This document shows positions 11,275-22,814 of a stretch of DNA of 64,000 nucleotides, piece after piece. The position numbers and the translations under genes are program-made. The notes beneath the pieces are model-generated. The model ran no database searches, was not told the origin of the DNA, and saw nothing but the letters and a program-made list of their open reading frames with translations. The stretch is from Achatina immaculata (Eukaryota; Mollusca; Gastropoda; Stylommatophora; Achatinidae), in contig CM019696.1 of the NCBI GenBank assembly GCA_009760885.1, positions 43,866,358-43,930,357 of the forward strand, read 5' to 3'. The stretch's first letter is position 1; each line of letters opens with the position of its first letter.

Positions 11275-12960
11275 AGTTGACTATCAAGTTCTCCTACTTG
11301 ACTATCAAGTTCTTCTACTTGACTATCAAGTTCTCCTACTTGACTGTCAAGTTCTCCTACATGACTGTCAAGTTCTCCTACTTGACTGTCAAGTTCTCCT
11401 ATTTGACTATCAAGTTCTCCTAGTTGACTATCAAGTTCTCCTACTTGACTATCAAGTTCTCCTAGTTGACTATCAAGTTCTCCTACTTGACTAGACACAT
11501 CTCCTAGTTGACTATCTAGTTCTCCTAATTGACTATCAAATTCTCCTACTTGACTATCTAGTTCTCCTACTTGACTATCAAGTTCTCCTACTTGACTAGA
11601 CACATCTCCTAGTTGACTATCAAGTTCTCCTACTTGACTAGACACATCTCCTAGTTGACTATCAAGTTCTCCTAGTTGACTATCAAGTTCTCCTACTTGA
11701 CTATCAAGTTCTCCTACTTGACTATCAAGTTCTCCTAGTTGAATATCAAGTTCTCCTAGTTGACTATCAACTTCTCCAACTTGACTATTAAGTTCTCCTA
11801 CTCGACTATCAAGTTCTCCTACTTGACTATCAAGTTCTCCTACTTGACTAGACACATCTCCTAGTTGACTATCAAGTTCTCCTACTTGACTAGACACATC
11901 TCCTACTTGACTATCTAGTTCTCGTACTTGACTATCAAGTTCTCCTACTTGACTAGACACATCTCCTAGTTGACTATCAAGATCTCCTACTTCACTATCA
12001 AGTTCTCCTAGTTGACTATCAAGTTCTCCTAGTTGACTATCAAGTTCTCCTACTTGACTATCAAGTTCTCCTAGTTGACTATCAAGTTCTCCTACTTGAC
12101 TAGACACATCTCCTAGTTGATTATTTAGTTCTCCTAATTGACTATCAAGTTCTCCTACTTGACTATCTAGTTCTCCTACTTGACTATCAAGTTCTCCTAC
12201 TTGACTAGACACATCTCCTAGTTGACTATCTAGTTCTCCTACCTGACTATCAAGTTCTCCTACTTGACTATCTAGTTCTCCTACCTGACTATCAAGTTCT
12301 CCTACTTGACTATCTAGTTCTCCTACTTGACTATCAAGTTCTCCTACTTGACTATCAAGTTCTCCTAGTTGACTATCAAGTTCTCCTACTTGACTATCAA
12401 GTTCTCTTACTTGACTAGACACATCTCCTAGTTGACTATCTAGTTCTCCTACCTGACTATCAAGTTCTCCTACTTGACTATCAAGTTCTCCTACTTGACT
12501 GTCAAGTTCTCCTACTTGACTAGACACATCTCCTAGTTGTCTATCAACTTCTCCTAGTTGACTATCAACTTCTCCTAGTTGACTATCAAGTTCTCCTAGT
12601 TGACTATCAAGTTCTCCTAGTTGACTAGATACATCTACTAGTTGACAAGACACTTCTCCTAGTTGACTATCAACTTCTCCTAGTTGACTAGATACATCTC
12701 CTACTTGACTAGACACAACTCCTATTTGACAAGACACTTCTCCTAGTTGACTATCAAGTTCTCTTACTTGACTAGACACAACTCCTACTTGACTAGACAC
12801 AACTCCTACTTGACTAGACACAACTCCTAGTTGACAAAACACTTCTCCTAGTTGACTATCAAGTTCTCTTACTTGACTAGATACAACTCCTAGTTGACAA
12901 AACACTTCTCCTAGTTGACAAGACACTTCTCCTAGTTGACTATCAAGTTCTCATAGATGA
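11275..12960. repeat. 21-bp array, diverged (about 80 copies)
   Basis: Units of 21 bp such as TTGACTATCAAGTTCTCCTA plus C/G, with many variants (tagacacatct, agttgact, acttctcc). Degenerate units continue to about 13045, just upstream of the exon C acceptor. On the minus strand the 7-codon unit stays open for 591 codons (12926-11151), because the period is a multiple of three and the unit lacks stops in that frame. The same unit, far more uniform, forms the array at 16135-18648. Confidence 0.9.
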
Positions 12961-13066
12961 CTGAACACATCTCCTAACTGACTAGAAACTTGTCCTAGTT
13001 GATTTGGAACTTCTCTTTGTTGGCTAGAAACTTGACTAGAAACTTGCTCTGTCTTATGTCTACCAG

Positions 13067-13244
13067 AAGTAGACAGATACCTCCGTAATAAAATCATTGA
13101 CATACAGCCCAGTGATCTTGTCCGAGACTTTGGCATCTTGAGGAACTTAATCTCCAGGTACAGCCTGTACAACAGCAGTCTTTTGTACGGTCCAGGGATA
13201 ACAGCTCCACGATGGAACTCTCCGGCACGGGTTTACTTAAACAA
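13067..13244 (+). CDS. Heparanase exon C (acid/base Glu, LYGP strand)
   Basis: A 178-bp exon: 2 bases, 58 codons, 2 bases. The acceptor is TTATGTCTACCAG; the donor is GTAAAT at 13245. The first two bases (AA) complete the G left by exon B into GAA, the acid/base Glu of ELGNE. It continues VDRYLRNKIIDIQPSDLVRD, then LRNLI, then LYNSSLLYGPGITAPR, matching the heparanase strand around LYGP. NSS is a possible N-glycosylation site. The usual Pro after the catalytic Glu (NEP) is Val here. The exon ends in AA (phase 2), completed by G of exon D to Lys. The 21-bp array runs to within about 100 bp of the acceptor. Confidence 0.85.
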
Positions 13245-13487
13245 GTAAATTATGTTGTCTGTCTGTAGCAGAACAAATTATGTTGTTGCTTGCAAAAGTA
13301 ATGCTGTTTAACTATGGTTTCAGGTGGATTTTGTGTATGGGATTTTGTAGAAACAGAATTGTTGAATGATATTATCAATGTAATTTGTAAAATATAGCTC
13401 TTATAAACATTACTGTTTAATGATATTCTCAGAGTAATTTGTTTAGGGCATTTTTGAAAACTTCTGGAGGTCTTTTGGTGATCTAGT
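13245..13487. other. Intron start after exon C
   Basis: Intron sequence with no gene seen. From 13291 it belongs to the 1332-bp block repeated at 14803. Two related ~60-bp segments (GATATTATCAATGTAATTTG, GATATTCTCAGAGTAATTTG) are an internal imperfect repeat. Confidence 0.6.
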
Positions 13488-14440
13488 TTGACATGGATAT
13501 ATTGTCTGGGTCATGCGGGAGTCAAAGGGAGTGAGAAAGCAGACAAGTTGGTCATGCGGGAGTCAAAGGGAATGAGAAAGCAGACAAGTTGGTCATGCGG
13601 GATTCAAAGGGAATGAGAAAGCAGACAAGTTGGTCATGCGGGAGTCAAAGGGAGTGAGAAAGCAGACAAGTTGGTCATGCGGGACTCAAAGATAATGAGA
13701 AAGCAGACAATTTGGTCATGCGGGAGTCAAAGGGAATGAGAAAGCAGACAAGTTGGTCATGCGGGAGTCAAAGGGAATGAGAAAGCAGACAATTTGGTCA
13801 TGCGGGAGTCAAAGGGAATGAGAAAGCAGACAAGTTGGTCATGCGGGACTCAAAGATAATGAGAAAGCAGACAATTTGGTCATGCGGGAGTCAAAGGGAA
13901 TGAGAAAGCAGACAAGTTGGTCATACGGGAGTCAAAGGGAATGAGAAAGCAGACAATTTGGTCATGCGGGAGTCAAAGGGAGTGAGAAAGCAGACAATTT
14001 GGTCATGTGGGAGACAAAGGGAATGAGAAAGCAGACAAGTTGGCAGACATGGCATCTATAAAGCAGACAAGTTGGCAGACACAGCATCTATAAAGCAGAC
14101 AAGTTGACAGACATGGCATCTATAAAGCAGACAAGTGGACAGACACGGCATCTATAAAGCAGACAAGTTGGCAGACACGGCATCTATAAAGCAGACAAGT
14201 TGGCAGACACGGCATCTATAAAGCAGACAAGTTGGCAGACACGGCATCTATTCAGGGAGCCCTAAGAGTGTAAAAGGAGGAGACTGCAGCAGTCACCTTG
14301 GACAGGCTACATATGGAGGATGACAATCACATCGGCCGGACGATCAAACTGGGGCAGTTGAAGGGAAGTGGGCACTTTCCAAAAGAAGTAGTTGAGCACA
14401 TGCTACCCACAGCCAGTGAGTGACTGGCTCCGTCAGCAGG
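13488..14440 (+). mobile_element. LINE RNase H 3' fragment, internally expanded
   Basis: Frame from 13488 reads SLTWIYCLGHAGVKG then SEKADKL, the C-terminal signature of LINE-encoded RNase H (TWIYCPGHAGV.GNE.AD.LA type). Instead of continuing once, the DNA coding GHAGVKGNEKADKL repeats as a 41-bp minisatellite (about 13510-14040), then the DNA coding ADKLADTASI repeats as a 32-bp minisatellite (about 14040-14250). It resumes as ADTASIQGALRV, a stop, and a frame with LDRLHMEDDNHIGRTIKLGQ. No other part of the parent LINE is seen. The same fragment recurs at 15000-15952. Confidence 0.75.
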
Positions 14441-14999
14441 TGCACACTTCAGTGGCTGTTGGAATGGAAGGCAAAGCATGTATGGGAATGTCCGGAGTAT
14501 GGGGATGCCAGTCTCTGATTACAGTTATAGCTACTTTAAAAATATGTTTAAACATATTCTAGTGATGTTTGAATTTGCAACACTTTATGCTCATCAGGAA
14601 TATTTGTTTTGATAAAACACTTAAGCTTCCAGATTACATAACAAATGAACTAAAATATTATTCTATTTTACTTTGTACATCTTTATGTGATGCAGATACA
14701 CTAGTGCAAGCAGTTGTTCTGCTACATCTTGCACTCACTTGTAAAAATTGAACTGATATGATAATATGATATGATGATAAAGCTAAGAAATGTACCTTTG
14801 CATGCAAAAGTAATGCTGTTTAACTATGGTTTCAGGTGGATTTTGTGTATGGGATTTTGTAGAAACAGAATTGTTGAATGATATTATCAATGTAATTTGT
14901 AAAATATAGCTCTTATAAACATTACTGTTTAATGATATTCTCAGAGTAATTTGTTTAGGGCATTTTTGAAAACTTCTGGAGGTCTTTTGGTGATCTAGT

Positions 15000-15952
15000 T
15001 TGACATGGATATATTGTCTGGGTCATGCGGGAGTCAAAGGGAGTGAGAAAGCAGACAAGTTGGTCATGCGGGAGTCAAAGGGAATGAGAAAGCAGACAAG
15101 TTGGTCATGCGGGATTCAAAGGGAATGAGAAAGCAGACAAGTTGGTCATGCGGGAGTCAAAGGGAGTGAGAAAGCAGACAAGTTGGTCATGCGGGACTCA
15201 AAGATAATGAGAAAGCAGACAATTTGGTCATGCGGGAGTCAAAGGGAATGAGAAAGCAGACAAGTTGGTCATGCGGGAGTCAAAGGGAATGAGAAAGCAG
15301 ACAATTTGGTCATGCGGGAGTCAAAGGGAATGAGAAAGCAGACAAGTTGGTCATGCGGGACTCAAAGATAATGAGAAAGCAGACAATTTGGTCATGCGGG
15401 AGTCAAAGGGAATGAGAAAGCAGACAAGTTGGTCATACGGGAGTCAAAGGGAATGAGAAAGCAGACAATTTGGTCATGCGGGAGTCAAAGGGAGTGAGAA
15501 AGCAGACAATTTGGTCATGTGGGAGACAAAGGGAATGAGAAAGCAGACAAGTTGGCAGACATGGCATCTATAAAGCAGACAAGTTGGCAGACACAGCATC
15601 TATAAAGCAGACAAGTTGACAGACATGGCATCTATAAAGCAGACAAGTGGACAGACACGGCATCTATAAAGCAGACAAGTTGGCAGACACGGCATCTATA
15701 AAGCAGACAAGTTGGCAGACACGGCATCTATAAAGCAGACAAGTTGGCAGACACGGCATCTATTCAGGGAGCCCTAAGAGTGTAAAAGGAGGAGACTGCA
15801 GCAGTCACCTTGGACAGGCTACATATGGAGGATGACAATCACATCGGCCGGACGATCAAACTGGGGCAGTTGAAGGGAAGTGGGCACTTTCCAAAAGAAG
15901 TAGTTGAGCACATGCTACCCACAGCCAGTGAGTGACTGGCTCCGTCAGCAGG
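15000..15952 (+). mobile_element. LINE RNase H 3' fragment, second copy
   Basis: Same content as 13488-14440, shifted by 1512 bp: GHAGVKG-coding start, 41-bp array, 32-bp array, then the non-repeated end. It belongs to the duplicated block 14803-16134. Confidence 0.75.
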
Positions 15953-16134
15953 TGCACACTTCAGTGGCTGTTGGAATGGAAGGCAAAGCATGTATGGGAA
16001 TGTCCGGAGTATGGGGATGCCAGTCTCTGATTACAGTTATAGCTACTTTAAAAATATGTTTAAACATATTCTAGTGATGTTTGAATTTGCAACACTTTAT
16101 GCTCATCAGGAATATTTGTTTTGATAAAACACTT

Positions 16135-18648
16135 CTCCTAGTTGACAAGACACTTCTCCTAGTTGACTATCAAGTTCTCCTACTTGACTAGACACAACTC
16201 CTACTTGACTATCAAGTTCTCCTACTTGACTATCAAGTTCTCCTACTTGACTAGACACAACTCCTACTTGACTAGACACAACTCCTACTTGACTATCAAG
16301 TTCTCCTACTTGACTAGACACAACTCCTACTTGACTATCAAGTTCTCCTACTTGACTATCAAGTTCTCCTACTTGACTATCAAGTTCTCCTACTTGACTA
16401 TCAAGTTCTCCTACTTGACTATCAAGTTCTCCTACTTGACTATCAAGTTCTCCTACTTGACTATCAAGTTCTCCTACTTGACTATCAAGTTCTCCTACTT
16501 GACTATCAAGTTCTCCTACTTGACTATCAAGTTCTCCTACTTGACTATCAAGTTCTCCTACTTGACTATCAAGTTCTCCTACTTGACTAGACACAACTCC
16601 TACTTGACTATCAAGTTCTCCTACTTGACTATCAAGTTCTCCTACTTGACTATCAAGTTCTCCTACTTGACTATCAAGTTCTCCTACTTGACTAGACACA
16701 ACTCCTACTTGACTATCAAGTTCTCCTACTTGACTATCAAGTTCTCCTACTTGACTATCAAGTTCTCCTACTTGACTATCAAGTTCTCCTACTTGACTAT
16801 CAAGTTCTCCTACTTGACTATCAAGTTCTCCTACTTGACTATCAAGTTCTCCTACTTGACTATCAAGTTCTCCTACTTGACTATCAAGTTCTCCTACTTG
16901 ACTATCAAGTTCTCCTACTTGACTAGACACAACTCCTACTTGACTATCAAGTTCTCCTACTTGACTATCAAGTTCTCCTACTTGACTAGACACAACTCCT
17001 ACTTGACTATCAAGTTCTCCTACTTGACTATCAAGTTCTCCTACTTGACTAGACACAACTCCTACTTGACTATCAAGTTCTCCTACTTGACTATCAAGTT
17101 CTCCTACTTGACTAGACACAACTCCTACTTGACTATCAAGTTCTCCTACTTGACTATCAAGTTCTCCTACTTGACTATCAAGTTCTCCTACTTGACTATC
17201 AAGTTCTCCTACTTGACTATCAAGTTCTCCTACTTGACTATCAAGTTCTCCTACTTGACTATCAAGTTCTCCTACTTGACTAGACACAACTCCTACTTGA
17301 CTATCAAGTTCTCCTACTTGACTAGACACAACTCCTACTTGACTATCAAGTTCTCCTACTTGACTATCAAGTTCTCCTACTTGACTATCAAGTTCTCCTA
17401 CTTGACTATCAAGTTCTCCTACTTGACTATCAAGTTCTCCTACTTGACTAGACACAACTCCTACTTGACTATCAAGTTCTCCTACTTGACTATCAAGTTC
17501 TCCTACTTGACTAGACACAACTCCTACTTGACTATCAAGTTCTCCTACTTGACTAGACACAACTCCTACTTGACTATCAAGTTCTCCTACTTGACTAGAC
17601 ACAACTCCTACTTGACTATCAAGTTCTCCTACTTGACTATCAAGTTCTCCTACTTGACTAGACACAACTCCTACTTGACTATCAAGTTCTCCTACTTGAC
17701 TATCAAGTTCTCCTACTTGACTAGACACAACTCCTACTTGACTAGACACAACTCCTACTTGACTAGACACAACTCCTACTTGACTAGACACAACTCCTAC
17801 TTGACTAGACACAACTCCTACTTGACTATCAAGTTCTCCTACTTGACTAGACACAACTCCTACTTGACTATCAAGTTCTCCTACTTGACTATCAAGTTCT
17901 CCTACTTGACTATCAAGTTCTCCTACTTGACTATCAAGTTCTCCTACTTGACTATCAAGTTCTCCTACTTGACTATCAAGTTCTCCTACTTGACTATCAA
18001 GTTCTCCTACTTGACTATCAAGTTCTCCTACTTGACTATCAAGTTCTCCTACTTGACTAGACACAACTCCTACTTGACTATCAAGTTCTCCTACTTGACT
18101 ATCAAGTTCTCCTACTTGACTATCAAGTTCTCCTACTTGACTATCAAGTTCTCCTACTTGACTAGACACAACTCCTACTTGACTATCAAGTTCTCCTACT
18201 TGACTATCAAGTTCTCCTACTTGACTATCAAGTTCTCCTACTTGACTATCAAGTTCTCCTACTTGACTATCAAGTTCTCCTACTTGACTATCAAGTTCTC
18301 CTACTTGACTATCAAGTTCTCCTACTTGACTATCAAGTTCTCCTACTTGACTATCAAGTTCTCCTACTTGACTATCAAGTTCTCCTACTTGACTATCAAG
18401 TTCTCCTACTTGACTATCAAGTTCTCCTACTTGACTATCAAGTTCTCCTACTTGACTAGACACAACTCCTACTTGACTATCAAGTTCTCCTACTTGACTA
18501 TCAAGTTCTCCTACTTGACTATCAAGTTCTCCTACTTGACTATCAAGTTCTCCTACTTGACTATCAAGTTCTCCTACTTGACTATCAAGTTCTCCTACTT
18601 GACTATCAAGTTCTCCTACTTGACTATCAAGTTCTCCTACTTGACTAG
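16135..18648. repeat. 21-bp array, two unit types, about 120 copies
   Basis: Nearly pure array of two 21-bp words: type 1 TTGACTATCAAGTTCTCCTA+C and type 2 TTGACTAGACACAACTCCTA+C, mixed in an irregular order. Both strands are open for more than 850 codons (minus 18733-16106; plus 16163-18739), giving 7-residue repeats (SQVGELD; YLTIKFS). This follows from the period being a multiple of three. At 18648 it passes directly into the 32-bp unit (TTGACTAG|ACAAGTTGGCAG). Confidence 0.92.
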
Positions 18649-20827
18649 ACAAGTTGGCAGACACGGCATCTATAAAGCAGACAAGTTGGCAGACACGGCA
18701 TCTATAAAGCAGACAAGTTGGCAGACACGGCATCTATAAAGCAGACAAGTTGGCAGACACGGCATCTATAAAGCAGACAAGTTGGCAGACACGGCATCTA
18801 TAAAGCAGACAAGTTGGCAGACACGGCATCTATAAAGCAGACAAGTTGGCAGACACGGCATCTATAAAGCAGACAAGTTGGTCATGCGGGAGTCAAAGGG
18901 AATGAGAAAGCAGACAAGTTGGCAGACACGGCATCTATAAAGCAGACAAGTTGGTCATGCGGGAGTCAAAGGGAATGAGAAAGCAGACAAGTTGGCAGAC
19001 ACGGCATCTATAAAGCAGACAAGTTGGTCATGCGGGAGTCAAAGGGAATGAGAAAGCAGACAAGTTGGCAGACACGGCATCTATAAAGCAGACAAGTTGG
19101 CAGACACGGCATCTATAAAGCAGACAAGTTGGCAGACACGGCATCTATAAAGCAGACAAGTTGGCAGACACGGCATCTATAAAGCAGACAAGTTGGTCAT
19201 GCGGGAGTCAAAGGGAATGAGAAAGCAGACAAGTTGGTCATGCGGGAGTCAAAGGGAATGAGAAAGCAGACAATTTGGTCATGCGGGAGTCAAAGGGAAT
19301 GAGAAAGCAGACAAGTTGGCAGACACGGCATCTATAAAGCAGACAAGTTGGTCATGCGGGAGTCAAAGGGAATGAGAAAGCAGACAATTTGGTCATGCGG
19401 GAGTCAAAGGGAATGAGAAAGCAGACAATTTGGTCATGCGGGAGTCAAAGGGAATGAGAAAGCAGACAAGTTGGCAGACACGGCATCTATAAAGCAGACA
19501 AGTTGGCAGACACGGCATCTATAAAGCAGACAAGTTGGCAGACACGGCATCTATAAAGCAGACAAGTTGGCAGACACGGCATCTATAAAGCAGACAAGTT
19601 GGCAGACACGGCATCTATAAAGCAGACAAGTTGGCAGACACGGCATCTATAAAGCAGACAAGTTGGTCATGCGGGAGTCAAAGGGAATGAGAAAGCAGAC
19701 AATTTGGTCATGCGGGAGTCAAAGGGAATGAGAAAGCAGACAATTTGGTCATGCGGGAGTCAAAGGGAATGAGAAAGCAGACAAGTTGGCAGACACGGCA
19801 TCTATAAAGCAGACAAGTTGGTCATGCGGGAGTCAAAGGGAATGAGAAAGCAGACAAGTTGGCAGACACGGCATCTATAAAGCAGACAAGTTGGTCATGC
19901 GGGAGTCAAAGGGAATGAGAAAGCAGACAAGTTGGCAGACACGGCATCTATAAAGCAGACAAGTTGGTCATGCGGGAGTCAAAGGGAATGAGAAAGCAGA
20001 CAAGTTGGCAGACACGGCATCTATAAAGCAGACAAGTTGGTCATGCGGGAGTCAAAGGGAATGAGAAAGCAGACAAGTTGGCAGACACGGCATCTATAAA
20101 GCAGACAAGTTGGTCATGCGGGAGTCAAAGGGAATGAGAAAGCAGACAATTTGGTCATGCGGGAGTCAAAGGGAATGAGAAAGCAGACAAGTTGGCAGAC
20201 ACGGCATCTATAAAGCAGACAAGTTGGTCATGCGGGAGTCAAAGGGAATGAGAAAGCAGACAATTTGGTCATGCGGGAGTCAAAGGGAATGAGAAAGCAG
20301 ACAATTTGGTCATGCGGGAGTCAAAGGGAATGAGAAAGCAGACAATTTGGTCATGCGGGAGTCAAAGGGAATGAGAAAGCAGACAAGTTGGCAGACACGG
20401 CATCTATAAAGCAGACAAGTTGGCAGACACGGCATCTATAAAGCAGACAAGTTGGTCATGCGGGAGTCAAAGGGAATGAGAAAGCAGACAAGTTGGCAGA
20501 CACGGCATCTATAAAGCAGACAAGTTGGTCATGCGGGAGTCAAAGGGAATGAGAAAGCAGACAAGTTGGTCATGCGGGAGTCAAAGGGAATGAGAAAGCA
20601 GACAAGTTGGTCATGCGGGAGTCAAAGGGAATGAGAAAGCAGACAATTTGGTCATGCGGGAGTCAAAGGGAATGAGAAAGCAGACAATTTGGTCATGCGG
20701 GAGTCAAAGGGAATGAGAAAGCAGACAATTTGGTCATGCGGGAGTCAAAGGGAATGAGAAAGCAGACAAGTTGGTCATGCGGGAGTCAAAGGGAATGAGA
20801 AAGCAGACAAGTTGGTCATGCGGGAGT
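18649..20827. repeat. Mixed array of 32-bp and 41-bp RNase H-derived units
   Basis: Two words alternate irregularly: a 32-bp word (core GGCAGACACGGCATCTATAA; starts at 18661 and 18693) and a 41-bp word (core GGTCATGCGGGAGTCAAAGG; starts at 20228 and 20269). Both end in GCAGACAAGTTG or GCAGACAATTTG. They are the two units seen in smaller number and fixed order at 13510-14250. Confidence 0.92.
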
Positions 20828-21840
20828 AATAACTGTCTCAGTATTAAAATAATAACTGTCTCAGTATTAAAATAATAACTGTCTCAGTATTAAAATAACT
20901 CTCAGTATTAACATAATAACTATCTTAGTATTAAAATAATAACTGTCTCAGTATTAAAATAACTCTCAGTATTAACATAATAACTATCTTAGTATTAAAA
21001 TAATAACTGTCTCAGTATTAAAATAACTCTCAGTATTAACATAATAACTATCTTAGTATTAAAATAATAACTGTCTCAGTGTTAAAATAACTCTCAGTAT
21101 TAACATAATAACTATCTTAGTATTAAAATAATAACTGTCTCAGTATTAAAATAACTCTCAGTATTAACATAATAACTATCTTAGTATTAAAATAATAACT
21201 GTCTCAGTATTAAAATAATAACTGTTTCAATATTAAAATAATAACTGTCTCAGTATTAAAATAATAACTGTCTCAGTATTAAAATAATAACTGTCTCAGT
21301 ATTAAAATAATAACTGTCTCAGTATTAAAATAATAACTGTCTCAGTATTAAAATAATAACTGTTTCAGTATTAAAATAATAACTGTCTCAGTATTAAAAT
21401 AACTCTCAGTATTAACATAATAACTATCTTAGTATTAAAATAATAACTGTCTTAGTATTAAAATAATAACTGTCTTAGTATTAAAATAATAACTGTCTTA
21501 GTATTAAAATAATAACTGTCTCAGTATTAAAATAACTCTCAGTATTAACATAATAACTATCTTAGTATTAAAATAATAACTGTCTTAGTATTAAAATAAT
21601 AACTGTCTTAGTATTAAAATAATAACTGTCTCAGTATTAAAATAACTCTCAGTATTAACATAATAACTATCTTAGTATTAAAATAATAACTCTCAGTATT
21701 AACATAATAACTATCTTAGTATTAAAATAATAACTCTCAGTATTAAAATAATAACTATCTCAGTATTAAAATAATAACTCTCAGTATTAAAATAATAACT
21801 ATTTCAATATTAAAATAATAAGTATCTCAGTATTAAAATA
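20828..21840. repeat. 23-bp A+T-rich array before exon D
   Basis: Units AATAACTGTCTCAGTATTAA+AAT at 23-bp spacing (20828, 20851), with shorter variants (AACTCTCAGTATTAACAT) arranged in a higher-order pattern. It starts in the middle of a 41-bp word (CGGGAGT|AATAACTG) and ends about 45 bp before the exon D acceptor. Confidence 0.92.
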
Positions 21841-21884
21841 TATTAACACAAGCAGCTTTAGTTGTTTACTTTGCCCATAAACAG

Positions 21885-21935
21885 GTTTGTTGCTGCTGGT
21901 GGAGCAGATGTTGTGGATGAAATCGCTATTCACCA
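21885..21935 (+). CDS. Heparanase exon D (51-bp microexon)
   Basis: A 51-bp exon: 1 base, 16 codons, 2 bases. The acceptor is TTGCCCATAAACAG; the donor is GTAAGT at 21936. It encodes FVAAGGADVVDEIAIH plus CA, which with T of exon E makes His. The result matches the heparanase ...AGG..D....HHYY segment. Its 3' 33 bases with the donor are repeated three more times downstream at 64-bp spacing. The phase (2 in, 2 out) agrees with both neighbours. Confidence 0.82.
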
Positions 21936-21966
21936 GTAAGTGTGACGATATTATCTTTGATGGCAG

Positions 21967-22128
21967 AGCAGATGTTGTTGATGAAATCGCTATTCACCAG
22001 TAAGTGTGACGATATTATCTTTGATGGCAGAGCAGATGTTGTGGATGAAATCGCCATTCACCAGTAAGTGTGACGATATTATCTTTGATGGCAGAGCAGA
22101 TGTTGTGGATGAAATCACCATTCACCAG
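21967..22128 (+). repeat. Three extra copies of exon D 3' half with splice donor
   Basis: The exon D core (ADVVDEIAIH) plus GTAAGTGTG recurs with 64-bp period; TTGTGGATGAAATC or its variant starts at 21911, 21975, 22039 and 22103. Donors are intact at 22000 and 22064. In the fourth copy the LINE at 22129 follows directly after CACCAG, so its donor now lies beyond the LINE at 26137. Each extra copy is preceded by CTTTGATGGCAG, a weak acceptor-like site. A cut there would give a 33-bp exon in the same phase (for example 21967-21999), six codons shorter than exon D. Confidence 0.75.
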
Positions 22129-22241
22129 TCTTCTTCTTCTTCTTCTTCCTCGTTCGCATTGTCTGTCTATATCTGCAGTCCTGTCTCTTGGACAAATTTC
22201 ACTGTTTTTTGTAATTCATGTATGGATCCGTAGAGCTTATC

Positions 22242-22814
22242 TTATTTAGTGGTTTCACTGGGCCAGTAATTATTTCTCAGTGTCTCATAGTTGGTGCAGT
22301 TCTGGAGGATATGTTGTAAGCCAATTTTTGACAAGGCATCCTTAAGGTCTGGTAGTTTGTTGCACTGAAGAGCTTCCAGTACTGATCTTGCATCTGTGAG
22401 AATTACTACAGGACATGTATCAATTCTGGAGTCTGATAGTTTTTCAACTGCAGCAATAATTGCCCTAACTTCTGCATCAAAGTTGTTGCAGTATTTTCCA
22501 GTGGGTATGGAAATCTTGTCAGTGGTGTTGTTTGGATATTCAATATATGCTCCTTCCCCTCCATTCTTTATGGCATTATGTGCAGATCCGTCTGTATACA
22601 CGCGTATCCAGGTGTCACATGGATATTTATCATCTAGAACACTAAGTGTGGCTGTTGATCTTACAAGACTGCTCTGCATCTCACCATTCTGCACACCTTT
22701 CACTTCAGTTTTAATAGTTATTTGTGTATAATCTGCTTCTTTCCATGGTGTATGCTCTGGTACAGATGATAATGGAGCGACTACAGTTGGAAGGTCAGGT
22801 ATCAGCTTACGCAT
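22242..22814 (-). pseudogene. LINE RNase H domain, second copy
   Basis: Same residues as the copy at 23205-23756, shifted by 942 bp, but this copy continues to the natural end (LQHILQNCTNYETLRNNYWP) followed by a stop near 22242. The parent ORF therefore ended here, before the (GAA)n tail. Only the first two thirds of a normal RNase H is present before the short C-terminal tail. Confidence 0.85.

Larger units (their letters stand above)
13291..16134. repeat. 1332-bp block duplicated at 1512-bp offset
   Basis: 13291-14622 recurs as 14803-16134 with no difference seen; the 180 bp between (14623-14802) is single copy and holds nothing recognisable. The first copy runs from TGCAAAAGTAATGC to GATAAAACACTT. 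The second copy ends at the same GATAAAACACTT and passes straight into the 21-bp array (CTCCTAGTTGACAAG). Confidence 0.9.

Noticed and set aside
11151..12926. 591-codon minus-strand ORF
   Set aside because: Same 21-bp array effect; its C-terminal 40 codons are intron sequence also present at 9794-9917. Kept only as a minor finding.
13067..13244. Part of the minus-strand ORF at 12951-13172
   Set aside because: The plus-strand reading matches heparanase with correct splice phases; the minus frame is coincidental.
16106..18739. Two giant overlapping ORFs (875 and 858 codons) on opposite strands
   Set aside because: Pure 21-bp tandem repeat; any stop-free unit with a period divisible by three is open indefinitely. 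No start context and no domain, and the array lies in a heparanase intron.
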